A DNA stretch of 64,000 nt from Brevibacillus brevis (GCF_900637055.1 NZ_LR134338.1:487001-551000); one strand, 5' to 3'. Numbered from the stretch's first letter, positions 51,901-61,607 are shown. Numbers and translations are program-made. Notes: generated from the letters alone by a model not told the origin.

Positions 51901-53084
51901 CAAAACAAAATGATACCGCTGTACAGCTCGTCAAGCCTTATCAACCGTTAGCGTTGCCTGTCATTGATCTCAGCCATCTCTCTATGGAAGAAGGGGAAAG
52001 GCACGTCACTCATCATATTCAACGGAATGCTGAGCGCGTATTTGACTTGAGTCAAGGACCGCTGATTGAAGCGGAGCTGATTAAAAAGAATGAGTCGGAG
52101 TATGTTCTTTTGTGTACCGTTCATCACATTGTTTTCGATGGTTGGTCAGAGGATATTTTGCTGGACGAGTGGATGGCTTTCTATGAAGAAGCAGTCAGTG
52201 ACACGCCAATCGATCTACCGCCATTGGCTATTCAATACGGGGATTATGCAGTGTGGCTGAGGGATTGGTTAACGGATGAGACAGTAAACGAGCAGCTGGT
52301 GTATTGGAAAAATGAGCTGGCGGGTGACCTTCCCGTGTTGCAGTTGCCATTCGATCATCCACGGCCAGTCATTCAAAGCTATAGAGGGGACATGCAGCAT
52401 ATACAAGTGGAGCCTGCCTTATTAGCGAAAGTAAAAGCATTCAGCAGACAGGAAGGGACAACCCTGTTCATGACCTTGCTGGCCGCTTATCAAGGCTTCC
52501 TCTCCCGCTATACCGGACAAACAGATATTTTGGTCGGAAGTCCGGTCGCCAATCGCAATCGCAAAGAAATGGAAGGATTGATCGGGTTCTTTGTAAACAC
52601 GCTTGTTTACCGTGCGAATGTAGAAGAAGGGCCGAGCTTCAGGCAATTGGTCGCCCAAGTCAAGGAAAAAGCATTGCGTGGACAAGAGAATCAGGACGTA
52701 CCGTTCGAAAAAATAGTAGAAGCCCTTCAACCAGAACGAAATACAAGCTACTCTCCTGTTTTCCAAACGATTTTTACAATGAATACTCATCTGCGAAACG
52801 TAAAGGAATGGCCGAATCGAAAAGTTGAGCCTGTGACGACTGCAATCAAAGTTGCCAAATTTGACTTGTCTATTTCAATCGAAGTGATGAATGAGCACTC
52901 TGTATGGATTTCGTTTGGATACAATGCGGATTTGTTTGAGTATGCCACCATACAACGAATGATCGGGCATTTTGTGAATTGGCTTGAACAAGTGACGGCA
53001 TATCCTGACGAGAGCATAGAAAACTTGCGGCTCATTACCGAGGATGAAGAAAAGCAATTGCTGGAACTATGGAAGAGCAATTAG
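45963..53084 (+). CDS. Nonribosomal peptide synthetase, (C-lobe)-A-T-C-A-T-C
   Basis: 2373 residues from the ATG at 45963, preceded by GGGAGG; an in-frame ATG at 45900 has no site. Order: a C-terminal half condensation domain only (about 1-225; HWLSELAGEAPLLQLPVD start, no HHxxxDG), adenylation 1 (YTSGSTGNPKG near 388), carrier 1 (GGHSLLG near 785), condensation (about 849-1290, active site HHLIHDGWS near 979), adenylation 2 (near 1464), carrier 2 (near 1858), condensation (about 1923-2373, HHIVFDGWSED near 2054). Hand-read specificity residues are DAWEVATVE (first) and DVTHYTLIE (second), which I cannot convert to substrates with confidence; both keep the Asp that binds the amino group. No epimerisation domain. 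Multi-modular cytosolic enzyme that activates and joins two amino acids. Confidence 0.93.
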   Translation: MSMEDQMNHWLSELAGEAPLLQLPVDISRHHHTGYVGETQTIDLSDTVSKQAIQVGIQEKADLFTVLLAAYHSYLYRYTGQKDIRVGAVTDSAFWINRAIVDGAMNFKQLLTEGKDKAEKGQMFASHSAATPFFHTLMRVRKAGNVDTMDKLSIEYDESTVDLRVDVEEADALRISFTYNARLFTQDTIRRMLENFCNWIEQVVTNRETPVDQLRLITKSQESELLDEWCRNDEAFGLPDTILAAFDGQANRHPEAIALVFRQEEVTYKELDIRSNQLAHHLRKIGVTSETLVGICLERSIEMIVSILGVLKAGGAYVPMDPAYPVQRLHYMIEDADLPIVIVGEASVARIPDGIKTVNLSDDSEIISNESMEKPDNQVNGNDLAYVIYTSGSTGNPKGVMIEHRSIMNFLQTLEKRSELTNTDRILQKTSISFDASVWELYWWMLKGASLYILPNGEEKDPALLVKAVERYNITHLEFVPSMLKVVLDYIENDRTSSSLSSLKYVTAGGEVLPLQVAQKFTHLLTIPYGTTLYNTYGPTETTVEVASYKCMPEDHRSLIPIGKPNCQTQLYVFNEHLQIQPVGVAGELYIGGAGVARGYLNRPELTEERFITNPYHPESDSRLYRTGDVARYAADGNLEYLGRNDNQVKVRGYRIELEEIQTILSTHPSIEQTIIVAQKDSYENNKLIAYVIGTGSITEWRDYLKAQLPEYMVPAYFVKMDVFPLMPSGKIDIKSLPEAGNSRPHISAEYKKPETELEIQLLDIWKDLFGYEEIGVEDNFFELGGHSLLGTQVVARIRAVFKKELPLSTLFQYPTIRSIVPVINAAEDTYSMDAFPAISRASRDRDLPLSYSQERVWFLEQLSSNNLAYIFQATMKVRGMLDIPILNQCFTEIVRRHEIFRTVFLEKNGRPYQVIYEPFDVKLPVIDVSHVPESDRAREVQRLIRAEIKKPIDISQLPLARWLVYKISDRESVILFVEHHLIHDGWSFRKFLKELFTLYSAYLENKPSPLAELQIQFADYCVWQNEMFKRGKENKQLTYWKNLLNGANGILELPTDRPRPVNQTFNGNMFTHLIPEELYLQLRDYCMKTNTTLFMVMMAAFQTLLHRYSNQEDIIVGSGIANRRWKDTEDLIGMFVNNIVIRTQFTDQMTFQDALQAVKMSALEAYENQEIPFDQVVDELKLKRDQSRNPVFQVMFSFQDTKVTHLPVSDLDIQLTEGISNGSAKFDINVVVTNHSELSHSLLTKEEYGSISLDWEYNTDLYDESTMRRMIEHYIELLKSVLTHSDQTLHSMPMLTVSEQNQILQKWNDTSVAFADQKTIHQIFEEQAEQTPEQIAVIFENEQWTYRQINHRANFLARKLRNLGVKPDTLVGLMTERSPDMMIGILGILKAGGAYMPMDTMAPKERLSYILQDSDTKVVVMQEKFRTSIDFNGPVLYFGENMPEQEVECDNLEPVAYSTNLAYVIYTSGSTGAPKGVMVEHRSVVNRMNWMVHRYPLGEHDTIMQKTPYCFDVSVTELVLWFFTGSKLCFLAPYAEKDPELIVKTVAKHQITYIHFVPSMLSIFLDHLESNDCADEIKSLQRVYTTGEALTAEQVQRFHRLIQQRNQTTLHNLYGPTETTIEVTYYDCHADSTVIPIGKPIDNTQAYIINKECHLQPVGVMGELVIGGVGLARGYVGKPELTAERFIPNPYGRLSEEKMYRTGDYARWMPDGNIEYMGRMDNQVKIRGYRIELGEIEALMRKQPGAGEVAVIAHEFEPGDKRLIAYYSGTTSVEEYKLLLQKQLPPYMIPSYFVQVEEMPLTSSGKLDRKALPLPDSHTVSHHYTAPRNTTEELLALIWSDILRIDQIGVSDSFFDLGGHSLLATQVASRIREVFGQHLPLRDIFQCPTIESLAKRISELRLGGKVAQLPALHQVDRTKPIPLSFGQQRLWFFDQLEPGSNVYNIPYVWRLSGAWDVSGLEKGFNRLIERHEMLRTVFAKQNDTAVQLVKPYQPLALPVIDLSHLSMEEGERHVTHHIQRNAERVFDLSQGPLIEAELIKKNESEYVLLCTVHHIVFDGWSEDILLDEWMAFYEEAVSDTPIDLPPLAIQYGDYAVWLRDWLTDETVNEQLVYWKNELAGDLPVLQLPFDHPRPVIQSYRGDMQHIQVEPALLAKVKAFSRQEGTTLFMTLLAAYQGFLSRYTGQTDILVGSPVANRNRKEMEGLIGFFVNTLVYRANVEEGPSFRQLVAQVKEKALRGQENQDVPFEKIVEALQPERNTSYSPVFQTIFTMNTHLRNVKEWPNRKVEPVTTAIKVAKFDLSISIEVMNEHSVWISFGYNADLFEYATIQRMIGHFVNWLEQVTAYPDESIENLRLITEDEEKQLLELWKSN

Positions 53085-53095
53085 GAGGGGCCTGT

Positions 53096-56000
53096 ATGAA
53101 CAATTCCATCACTGCATTCTTTGAGGAGCAGGTTGAGCTTCATCCTGACAACATTGCTTTGCTATGGAAGGATGCCTCACTCACTTATCAAGAGCTGAAT
53201 AGCAGGGCCAACAGGCTGGCAAATTATTTGAAAAAGTGTGGGGTAGGGACGGATAGCAAGGTCGGCTTGTATATGGATCGTTCGTTCGAAATGATCATCA
53301 GTATGGTAGCGATTTTAAAGGCTGGCGGGGCTTATGTCCCGCTTGATCCTGCCTACCCTCTGCAGCGAGTCCATTATATGCTGCAAGACGCAGGTATTAC
53401 GATAGTACTCGCACAAGAAAGCTTGGTATCGCGGCTGCCAGAAGGCTTGAAGGTCGTATGCCCTGAGCGTGACCAACTGGCGATCAGCATGGAATCAGAT
53501 GCGAATTTGGAGCAGCATGCAACTCCAGAAAGCCTTGCGTATTTGATGTATACTTCCGGCTCGACAGGAAATCCGAAAGGGGTACTCATTCCTCATCGCG
53601 GCGTGATCCGGCTCGTTAAACATGTATCCTATGTATCGCTTACGGCGGAAGAAACCATGCTGCATATGGCGTCGATTTCATTTGATGCATCCACCTTCGA
53701 GGTATGGGGCAGCTTGTTAAATGGAGCGAAGCTCGTTGTTTTTCCATACAAAGAGCTTGATCTTGGCGAGATGGGGCAGGTATTGCGTGATTATCGAGTC
53801 AGTACGTTATTGCTAACAGCAGGAGTCTTTCACCAACTGATTGATTTCCATCTGGAGGATGTAAAAGGGTTACGTCAATTGCTGGTGGGTGGGGATATTA
53901 TGTCCCCCAAGCACGCTCAAAAGGTAGTAGACAACTTGTCTGGTACGTTATTGATCAATTGCTATGGTCCTACGGAAACCACGACATTTGCCACCTTTTA
54001 TCCAGTAACCAATAGAAGCGCCATCCAACACTCCGTTTCGATCGGTCGCCCTATCAATGACACAGAAGTGTATATCTTAAACGATAAGCAAAAGCTTGTG
54101 CCTGTTGGTCTCGTAGGGGAAATGTACGTGGGTGGCAAGGGACTGGCTCTGGGATATTGGAATCGACCCGAGATTAATCAAGAGAAATTTATTAAACATC
54201 CCTTTGATCCAGACCCGGAAGCCATTTTATACAAGACGGGTGACATGGTGAAATATTTGCCTGATCGAGGACTTGAATTTATTGGTCGAAAAGACAACCA
54301 AGTAAAAATAAGAGGGTACCGTATCGAACTGGGCGAGATTGAGACCGTCTTGAATCAGCCGGAAGACGTCAGGGAAGCCATCGTCATTGCACAGGAGTAT
54401 GGAGCTGACGATAAAAGGCTCATCGCCTATATGGCTGGAGATGGAGATGTCGAACAGTGGAAAAAGTATGCGAGTACGCAATTGCCTCCTTTTATGGTTC
54501 CGTCCTATTTTGTGAAAATGGAAGCATTTCCGCTTACCACGCAAGGAAAAGTGGACCGAAAGGCGTTGCCATTGCCAGAAACCGTCATAATGGAGGAGGA
54601 ATTTGTCGCACCACGTACCGCGACAGAGAGTCGGATAGCGTCCATTTGGAGTGAGACTTTAAAAGTGGAACGAATTAGTATCCACTCCTCCTTTTTTGAT
54701 TTAGGCGGTCACTCTCTGCTTGCGACACAGCTCATATCCCGCCTGGAGGACGCTTTCCAGCTGTCTATACCGTTGCGAATCTTGTTTGAATGTCCGACGA
54801 TCGCGAGTTTACATACAAGAATAATGGAGCTCAGTCAGAATGGAAAAAGAGAGCGGATACCAACGATTCCGAAAGCGCCGCATACAGAAAAGTTCCCATT
54901 ATCTCATGCACAGCAGCGCCTATGGTTTTTGCATCAATTGGAACCGGATAGTACAGCTTACAACGTTCCTCATATTTGGCGTTTGACTGGACCGTGGAAT
55001 GCAAGTGCGCTGGAAAAAGGATGGAATGCGCTGCTTTCGCGCCATGAAATATTGCGTACAGTTTTTCCAAATGAAAATGGTCAACCTTTCCAAGCTGTCC
55101 AACCGTATCAGTTTACACCTTTGCCTGTCATCGATCTGAGAGAACGAACCAAGGACTCGCAAGAAGAGCAACTCAACGCCTTTATTGAGCAGGAAGCAAG
55201 CATAAGGTTTGATTTGCATCGAGGCCCCTTGATTCAGCCAAAATGGATTGCATTAGGGGAAGAAGAGTCCGTTCTGCTGTGTACCATGCACCATATCATT
55301 ACGGACGGATGGTCTGAGGAAATTTTATTGAAAGAATGGCTGGCCTTCTATGAGGAGGCACAGAGTGGAAGTCGTGCGGAGCTTGCTGCCCTACCGATTC
55401 AATATGCCGATTTCGCTGTGTGGCAGCGTGAATGGCTGACGGACGAAGCGATAGGTGTACAGCTAGATTATTGGAAAGCGGAACTGTCTGGAGAGCTTCC
55501 CGTCTTGCAATTGCCGATTGATCGGCCTAGACCTGCGATTCAAGGTTATGCAGGAAGTATGTATAAGACCATGCTGCCATCGACGTTGCTTGAGAAATTG
55601 AAAACCGTAAGCCGGCAAGAGAATGCGACTTTATTTATGACCATGTTGGCAGCTTATCAAAGCTTTTTATCCAGATATACCGGACAGTCGGATATTTTGG
55701 TGGGGAGCCCTGTAGCGAATCGAAATGGAAAAGAAATCGAGGGATTAATTGGATTCTTCGTGAACACGCTCGTATATCGGGCAAGTTTTCAAGACGGTCC
55801 TACCTTTAAACAACTGCTTGCTCGCGTAAAAGAAAAAGCACTTCTGGCACAGGAAAACCAAGATGTTCCCTTTGAAAAAATCGTAGAGACGCTTCAGCTT
55901 GAACGCAATACCAGCTACTCCCCGGTTTTTCAGACCATGTTCACGTGGGCTGAATTGTCATCGAATGTTTATCAATCGTCTGCCGGGGCGTTGGAAATCA

Positions 56001-59000
56001 TGCCAGTTCGTCATAATGTATCAAAATTTGATATTGAGTTATCCATGGGTGAGTCTGAAGCTGGTCTGATCATGAACATGATTTATAACACGGATTTATT
56101 TGACCAAGCAACCATGGGAAGAATGGCTGTTCATTTCGAAAATTGGCTGCAAGAACTGGTGAATGCACCGGACGCTCCGATTGCATCGCTCGAATTGTTA
56201 CCCAAGGATGAGCGTCACAAAATCGTATGGGATTGGAATCGGACAGAAGCAACCGTTCCCGAGAATACATGCTTGCATGATTTGTTCATCGAACAGGCAA
56301 GAAAGACCCCGGATCGAATCGCTGCCGAAATGGGCAGTGAAACGATAACCTATCGGGAACTGGACAGGCGTTCTAACCAGCTGGCGCATTATTTGATTAC
56401 GCTGGGCGTTCGACCCAATACACCTGTCGGGCTATGCATGAATCGTTCCCTTGAACTTGTCATATCGATTCTCGGCATCGTAAAGGCAGGCGGAGCATTT
56501 ATTCCCTTAGATACCGAGCTGCCGGAAGCAAGGATGGCTCATTTGCTGGAAAGCTCAAAAACGTATATTTGCATAACAGAACGGGAATTCAGGCATCTGT
56601 TCGAGCAAGCGACGCATGTTCAATGCATAGAGCTAGAGGCAGACAAGGAAAAGATAGCAAGCATGCCTGAGGGATTGCCGGAGCAAACCGTAACACCGAC
56701 GGATTTGGTTTCGATTTATTACACATCAGGATCGACGGGCATTCCAAAAGGGGTTGAAAACCTCCATGTCGGATGGGTTAATCGAATGCTATGGATGCAG
56801 CGCCAGCATGGCTTGGAGCAAGGGGAGTCCGTCCTGCAAAAAACAACACTGACATTCGATGATGCAGCTGTTGAGTTTTTCTGGCCATTGTCTGTAGGCG
56901 GTCGGATTTCACTGATGGAGCCGTGGTTGCATCGAGATCCAGAGGCAATTATTCAGGCGGCTATTCAGTATCAAGTGGCATGCATTCAATTTGTGCCGAG
57001 CATCCTCAACATGTTTGTCGATGCCCTTACACCTGATGATGCAGCAAAATTGGGGACATTAAAAAATGTCATCTCCAGTGGAGAAGCGCTATTACCGGAA
57101 ACAGTAGGCAAGTTCTACCGGAAATTGAACGCCAAGCTCCATAATACGTGGGGGGCAACAGAGGTCTCAATTGACTCTACCATTTATACCTGCTCGCCCG
57201 AGGACGCGTTTGGAAAGGATTGTGTCAGTGTAGGAAAGCCGATTGACAACAACAGAATATACATTCTGGACAAAAATTTGAACCCGGTTCCGATTGGTGT
57301 CATAGGCGACCTTTATATCGGTGGTCTGGGACTGGCAAGAGGTTATTTATACAATCCTGAAAAAACCAAGGAAGCTTTCATAGAGAATCCATTTGTAGCA
57401 GGGGAAAGAATGTATCGAACCGGAGACAAAGGATATTACTTGCCTTCCGGAAATATCAAATTTGTTGGCAGACAAGATAATCAAATCAAGATAAGAGGCA
57501 TCCGGGTTGAACTAGGGGAGATTGAGTCGACATTGAGCAGACTTCCGTCCATTCGTGAAGCAGCCGTCATTTCCGTTCAAAACGACAGGGGATCTACAGA
57601 GCTGGCTGCGTATATCGTGGGCGAAGGGAATGTAAACGAATGGCGTACATTCCTGAAGGGACAATTGCCTGCTTATATGATTCCGACCTATTTCACAAAG
57701 CTGGACAGCATCCCGAAAACAACGAGCGGAAAAATTAATCGCAACGCACTGAAAATGCCCGTGATGAAACCATCCGACTCCTCTATCGCTGAACCGCGTA
57801 CGATTCCTGAGGAGCTTATCTACTCCATCTGGTGCGATATCTTGCAGCTGAATCAGATTAGTATCAAGGACTCCTTCTTTGATATAGGTGGGCATTCCTT
57901 ATTGGCTACCCAAGTGATATCCCGTATGAGAGCAGTTCTGGGAATGGACATCCCCTTGCGAACCATATTTGAGTTTACGACGATCGAAGCTCTAGCAGCC
58001 CGGATAGCTGAAATCAAGCAAGGTAGCGAGTCGAACACCCATATTCATGAAGTTTCACGAGTAGAGGATCAGCCGGGTCAGTCATTATTTGAAGTATCCC
58101 ACGGCCAAAGAAGACAATGGTTCCATGCAAAATTCAGTGACCAGGAAGCGGTGGGAGGGGTGTACCTCTTTGAAGTTGAGGGCCCCGTTGATAGTCATGT
58201 CCTGCACAAATCTATGGGTCTCATGTTTGAACGGCACAGAATTATGCGTACGACCATCATAGAAAAGGAAGGGCAATTGTATCAAAAAGTGCATGATGAC
58301 CTGAAGGCGGACAACGAGTATGTGGACTTGTCTTCCTTATCTGTTACGGAAGGCGAGCAACGCATCAAAATGGATTTGGAATCTGACTTGTACAAGCCAT
58401 TTGATTTTTCCCGAGAGTCTTTCTTTCGGATGAGGCTATATCGAGTCGCACCAACGAAGCACTTCTTCCTCTTGGGCACTCATCATATTGGATTTGATGG
58501 CTGGTCGTTAGATGTGTTTATGAATGATTTGGCGGACGTGTATCAACAAGAAAGTAGCGGGGGGCATCGTCCGTTTTCCAAACCGCTGGATTATATTGAT
58601 TACACCTTGTGGCAGCAAGCCCGGTTACAAAATGGAGAATTGAATCGGCAGCGGGACTATTGGTTAAAACAGCTGCAACAAAATGTCGATGCACCGCTCA
58701 TACCGCGAGAGGCACATCCATTCACTCGCGACAACCAGATTTCAAATGTAACGTCGCTTCCCATTGAATCAAAGACAGCACAGTCGCTTTCTGAATTGAC
58801 TCGAATGGCAGGCGGTACCGTTTATACGACCATGCTTACGGCGATAAACATTTGGCTTTCGCTCATCACGGACCAAACGATCATTACTGTCGGATCTACT
58901 TTATCTGGCCGTACCCAGGCGGACCTCGAAGGAATTATTGGTCCTCTTATCAATCCCGTCGCCATGCGCACAGATTTGTCCGGCAACCCAACCGTTTTGG

Positions 59001-59467
59001 AAATGTTGAAGAGAACGAGAGAAACGTCGTATGGGGCGTATGAGAATCAAGAGTATCCGTACAATTTGGTCGTAGAGGACCAACTAGCCGCCAAGGGCCT
59101 GAAGAAGAATTTGTATTCCGTTGTTTTTATTGGACAACAAGCCTCGAACAATCTAACTGAATCAAACGGCATTATCTACAGGTATTGTCCATTAAGTCGT
59201 TTCCTGGATGAAACGATGGTCAAAACATATGAAGGCAGCCATTTTATAAAAGATGATCAATTGGATATGATGTTATTTTTGTCCACGAATCATGACCAGC
59301 TCACATTTACTGCACAATATAATGCGGATGTATTTAGCAGGAATGCCATGGATACGTTTATGAGTCAAATCGAGCACATCCTATGCCAAATGACTGAAAA
59401 TCCAAGGCAGCGTTTATCTCAATTGAAATTGGCGGAAGAATACGATTTCAATGAACTGTTCAGCTAA
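53096..59467 (+). CDS. Nonribosomal peptide synthetase, A-T-C-A-T-C
   Basis: 2123 residues; the ATG at 53096 follows GGAGGGG, 11 bases after the first synthetase. It begins directly with an adenylation domain (YTSGSTGNPKG near 151), which must be served by the condensation domain ending the previous protein. Then carrier (near 538), condensation (about 602-1050, HHIITDGWSEE near 732), adenylation (YTSGSTGIPKG near 1210), carrier (DIGGHSLL near 1598), condensation (about 1667-2123, THHIGFDGWSLD near 1796). Hand-read codes are DAFLLGCTF, resembling branched aliphatic codes, and DDVQISTID, which is unusual. It ends in a condensation domain, so the acceptor must lie on a later protein. Confidence 0.93.
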   Translation: MNNSITAFFEEQVELHPDNIALLWKDASLTYQELNSRANRLANYLKKCGVGTDSKVGLYMDRSFEMIISMVAILKAGGAYVPLDPAYPLQRVHYMLQDAGITIVLAQESLVSRLPEGLKVVCPERDQLAISMESDANLEQHATPESLAYLMYTSGSTGNPKGVLIPHRGVIRLVKHVSYVSLTAEETMLHMASISFDASTFEVWGSLLNGAKLVVFPYKELDLGEMGQVLRDYRVSTLLLTAGVFHQLIDFHLEDVKGLRQLLVGGDIMSPKHAQKVVDNLSGTLLINCYGPTETTTFATFYPVTNRSAIQHSVSIGRPINDTEVYILNDKQKLVPVGLVGEMYVGGKGLALGYWNRPEINQEKFIKHPFDPDPEAILYKTGDMVKYLPDRGLEFIGRKDNQVKIRGYRIELGEIETVLNQPEDVREAIVIAQEYGADDKRLIAYMAGDGDVEQWKKYASTQLPPFMVPSYFVKMEAFPLTTQGKVDRKALPLPETVIMEEEFVAPRTATESRIASIWSETLKVERISIHSSFFDLGGHSLLATQLISRLEDAFQLSIPLRILFECPTIASLHTRIMELSQNGKRERIPTIPKAPHTEKFPLSHAQQRLWFLHQLEPDSTAYNVPHIWRLTGPWNASALEKGWNALLSRHEILRTVFPNENGQPFQAVQPYQFTPLPVIDLRERTKDSQEEQLNAFIEQEASIRFDLHRGPLIQPKWIALGEEESVLLCTMHHIITDGWSEEILLKEWLAFYEEAQSGSRAELAALPIQYADFAVWQREWLTDEAIGVQLDYWKAELSGELPVLQLPIDRPRPAIQGYAGSMYKTMLPSTLLEKLKTVSRQENATLFMTMLAAYQSFLSRYTGQSDILVGSPVANRNGKEIEGLIGFFVNTLVYRASFQDGPTFKQLLARVKEKALLAQENQDVPFEKIVETLQLERNTSYSPVFQTMFTWAELSSNVYQSSAGALEIMPVRHNVSKFDIELSMGESEAGLIMNMIYNTDLFDQATMGRMAVHFENWLQELVNAPDAPIASLELLPKDERHKIVWDWNRTEATVPENTCLHDLFIEQARKTPDRIAAEMGSETITYRELDRRSNQLAHYLITLGVRPNTPVGLCMNRSLELVISILGIVKAGGAFIPLDTELPEARMAHLLESSKTYICITEREFRHLFEQATHVQCIELEADKEKIASMPEGLPEQTVTPTDLVSIYYTSGSTGIPKGVENLHVGWVNRMLWMQRQHGLEQGESVLQKTTLTFDDAAVEFFWPLSVGGRISLMEPWLHRDPEAIIQAAIQYQVACIQFVPSILNMFVDALTPDDAAKLGTLKNVISSGEALLPETVGKFYRKLNAKLHNTWGATEVSIDSTIYTCSPEDAFGKDCVSVGKPIDNNRIYILDKNLNPVPIGVIGDLYIGGLGLARGYLYNPEKTKEAFIENPFVAGERMYRTGDKGYYLPSGNIKFVGRQDNQIKIRGIRVELGEIESTLSRLPSIREAAVISVQNDRGSTELAAYIVGEGNVNEWRTFLKGQLPAYMIPTYFTKLDSIPKTTSGKINRNALKMPVMKPSDSSIAEPRTIPEELIYSIWCDILQLNQISIKDSFFDIGGHSLLATQVISRMRAVLGMDIPLRTIFEFTTIEALAARIAEIKQGSESNTHIHEVSRVEDQPGQSLFEVSHGQRRQWFHAKFSDQEAVGGVYLFEVEGPVDSHVLHKSMGLMFERHRIMRTTIIEKEGQLYQKVHDDLKADNEYVDLSSLSVTEGEQRIKMDLESDLYKPFDFSRESFFRMRLYRVAPTKHFFLLGTHHIGFDGWSLDVFMNDLADVYQQESSGGHRPFSKPLDYIDYTLWQQARLQNGELNRQRDYWLKQLQQNVDAPLIPREAHPFTRDNQISNVTSLPIESKTAQSLSELTRMAGGTVYTTMLTAINIWLSLITDQTIITVGSTLSGRTQADLEGIIGPLINPVAMRTDLSGNPTVLEMLKRTRETSYGAYENQEYPYNLVVEDQLAAKGLKKNLYSVVFIGQQASNNLTESNGIIYRYCPLSRFLDETMVKTYEGSHFIKDDQLDMMLFLSTNHDQLTFTAQYNADVFSRNAMDTFMSQIEHILCQMTENPRQRLSQLKLAEEYDFNELFS

Positions 59468-59546
59468 CGGCTTGATTGCTTGTCGGGCATGCTGGTGAAA
59501 GCCGCATGCCTAACCATTACGCAGTAAAGTATCGGGGTGATCATGA

Positions 59547-61589
59547 ATGAAGCAGAGAACCTTTATCAAAACAATCGCGCTGTCTGAAACACAAAAGGAT
59601 TACTTTATTCACTATTTGGTACACCCGACAAGTGCTTTTTATCATGAGCAGTTTCTTTTCAGATTCGAACAGCGATTGGATGTAACGATGACGATACGTA
59701 CGCTTACCGAGATCGTGAAGCGTCATGAAATCAATCGGTCCATTTTTGTATTAGAAGACGAGCCCATACAAAAAGTCTACAGCGAGCCTGTATTGGATTT
59801 TGAGCATGTGGCTTCTGATGACTGGGACGATATGACGATTCGAGCATATCTGAATCAGGAACTGAGCAAGTCGTTTCAGTTGGACGAGGGGCCGTTATTC
59901 AGTTGCAGATTGCTGGATTATAAAGAAAGGGGCAGCATTCTAAGCTTTAAGTACCACCACATCTGCTCAGATGGGTGGAGTGTTTCGCTCATGCTCGATG
60001 AATTTACGATGATCTATCAACAGTTGATAGCAGATCAAGAGCTTGTGATACAACCGTCCACACATCATTATGCGGATTTTGTTGAGTGGGAACTGAATTA
60101 TTTAGCCAGCCAAGAAGGAGAGGAAGCGAGAGCTTTTTGGAAAAAGAAGCTGGGCGGACCTCTAAAGAGGCTAGAGTTGCCGATGGATAAAACTCGTCCC
60201 AGTACTCCGTCGTTTAAAGGCGGGATTTCTTTCTTTACGTGCAAATACGAGCTTCGCGATGAGATGATCGCTTACCGTAAAAATCATCACTATCAATCGG
60301 ATGTTATTTATTTGTCTCTCTTCCTTGCTTTTCTTTCTCGTATTTCAGGCCAAGATGACATTACTATCGGTGTACCTAGATTTGGCAGGCCCCAAAAGGA
60401 GTTTTATTCCATCATGGGACCATGTCTTGTAATGCTGCCACTCCGAATCAAGATCCCGAAGAATTGTTCATTTAAAGCGTTAGCCCGACTTGTTCAAGAA
60501 GAGCTGTCATTATACTCCCAGTATCAAAACTACCCATTTTCTCTGATAGCAGGAGAGCTGGATTATGATCGCGATAAAAAATATTCGTCCTTTTTTTCAA
60601 CCGCTTTTGTCCATCAAAAAGCGATTAAGCAAGAGGGGGCCTATTTTGTGGGCAATGCCCAAAATACGTTTCAAAGCAATGGCTTAACAATCAGTTCTTA
60701 TCCTATTCATAAAAATATATCCCAGTATGATTTATGTTTTGTGGTTGAAAAGGACAACCGACAGGACATATTGGCAGGATTTGAATACAATGCGGATATT
60801 TTGAACGAAGAAACGGTCGTCAAATGGATTGCCGATTTTGAAGCTGCCAGTCTGTTTCTTTTGAAAAATGATAGCGAAAATATTCTGATGCTAAAAAGCC
60901 AAGCAATAAAAGACTACTGGACGAAGAACTTTGCCAATTTTCCATCCTTTCAAATATTGCCGGAGGAAGGAAGCGGTCTTTCTAGCGATTCAACTGTGTT
61001 TGAACGGGAGAAGTTTGAAATAACAGGGGTGCTGTCGACTCAAATATCCCGTCTGGCTCAATCTTGGGACTGCTCTTCGTTTGAGATTTTCATGAGTACA
61101 TTTTTGGTCCTCTTGCATGCTGAAAGCCAGAAGGAGGATATGGCCCTGGCATTTCGGGCGGGTTGTGATCAGCTACAAGGAATTTCTTTCATATTGCTAC
61201 GAACGGATCTATCAGGAAATCCACTTTTTTCCGAGCTAGTTCTGCAAGTACAGCGCAAGGTAAAAGAAGCCTATCAATATAAAGACGGCTTGGAATCGTT
61301 GCTGCATGGACAACCTGAGCCGCAAATTTTGTTTGAAATGAACGAGGAAGAACCACACTCCACGATAGATTTTCAATTCCGCATCCACGAGTCACAAGGT
61401 CAACTGCATGGAACCATTACCTATCATGCAAATGTGTTCAAGAGGGAGACCGCGCAAAAAATGTTATCCCAATATGAATACGTATTGCAAAGTGTGATAG
61501 CCCAGCCGCATCAACGAATCCGTGAACTTGTCAGTCATCTAAACAGCCAATTTCTTTCAAATGATGATTATGAGCAACTATTCCTTTAG
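59547..61589 (+). CDS. Stand-alone condensation domain protein with an extra C-lobe
   Basis: 680 residues, ATG at 59547 after GGGGTGAT. Residues about 1-445 are a complete condensation domain with the active site HHICSDGWS (near 137) and a PRFGRPQKEFYSIMGPCLVM region. Residues about 450-680 look like only the C-terminal half of a second condensation domain (DYWTKNFANFPSF start, ILLRTDLSGNP, HANVFKRETAQKMLSQYE end). There is no adenylation, carrier or thioesterase domain. It may catalyse a bond between carrier-bound partners in trans, or release the chain with a free amine. Such a layout is uncommon. Confidence 0.85.
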   Translation: MKQRTFIKTIALSETQKDYFIHYLVHPTSAFYHEQFLFRFEQRLDVTMTIRTLTEIVKRHEINRSIFVLEDEPIQKVYSEPVLDFEHVASDDWDDMTIRAYLNQELSKSFQLDEGPLFSCRLLDYKERGSILSFKYHHICSDGWSVSLMLDEFTMIYQQLIADQELVIQPSTHHYADFVEWELNYLASQEGEEARAFWKKKLGGPLKRLELPMDKTRPSTPSFKGGISFFTCKYELRDEMIAYRKNHHYQSDVIYLSLFLAFLSRISGQDDITIGVPRFGRPQKEFYSIMGPCLVMLPLRIKIPKNCSFKALARLVQEELSLYSQYQNYPFSLIAGELDYDRDKKYSSFFSTAFVHQKAIKQEGAYFVGNAQNTFQSNGLTISSYPIHKNISQYDLCFVVEKDNRQDILAGFEYNADILNEETVVKWIADFEAASLFLLKNDSENILMLKSQAIKDYWTKNFANFPSFQILPEEGSGLSSDSTVFEREKFEITGVLSTQISRLAQSWDCSSFEIFMSTFLVLLHAESQKEDMALAFRAGCDQLQGISFILLRTDLSGNPLFSELVLQVQRKVKEAYQYKDGLESLLHGQPEPQILFEMNEEEPHSTIDFQFRIHESQGQLHGTITYHANVFKRETAQKMLSQYEYVLQSVIAQPHQRIRELVSHLNSQFLSNDDYEQLFL

Positions 61590-61607
61590 CGAAAGAGGTG
61601 CACGGGC

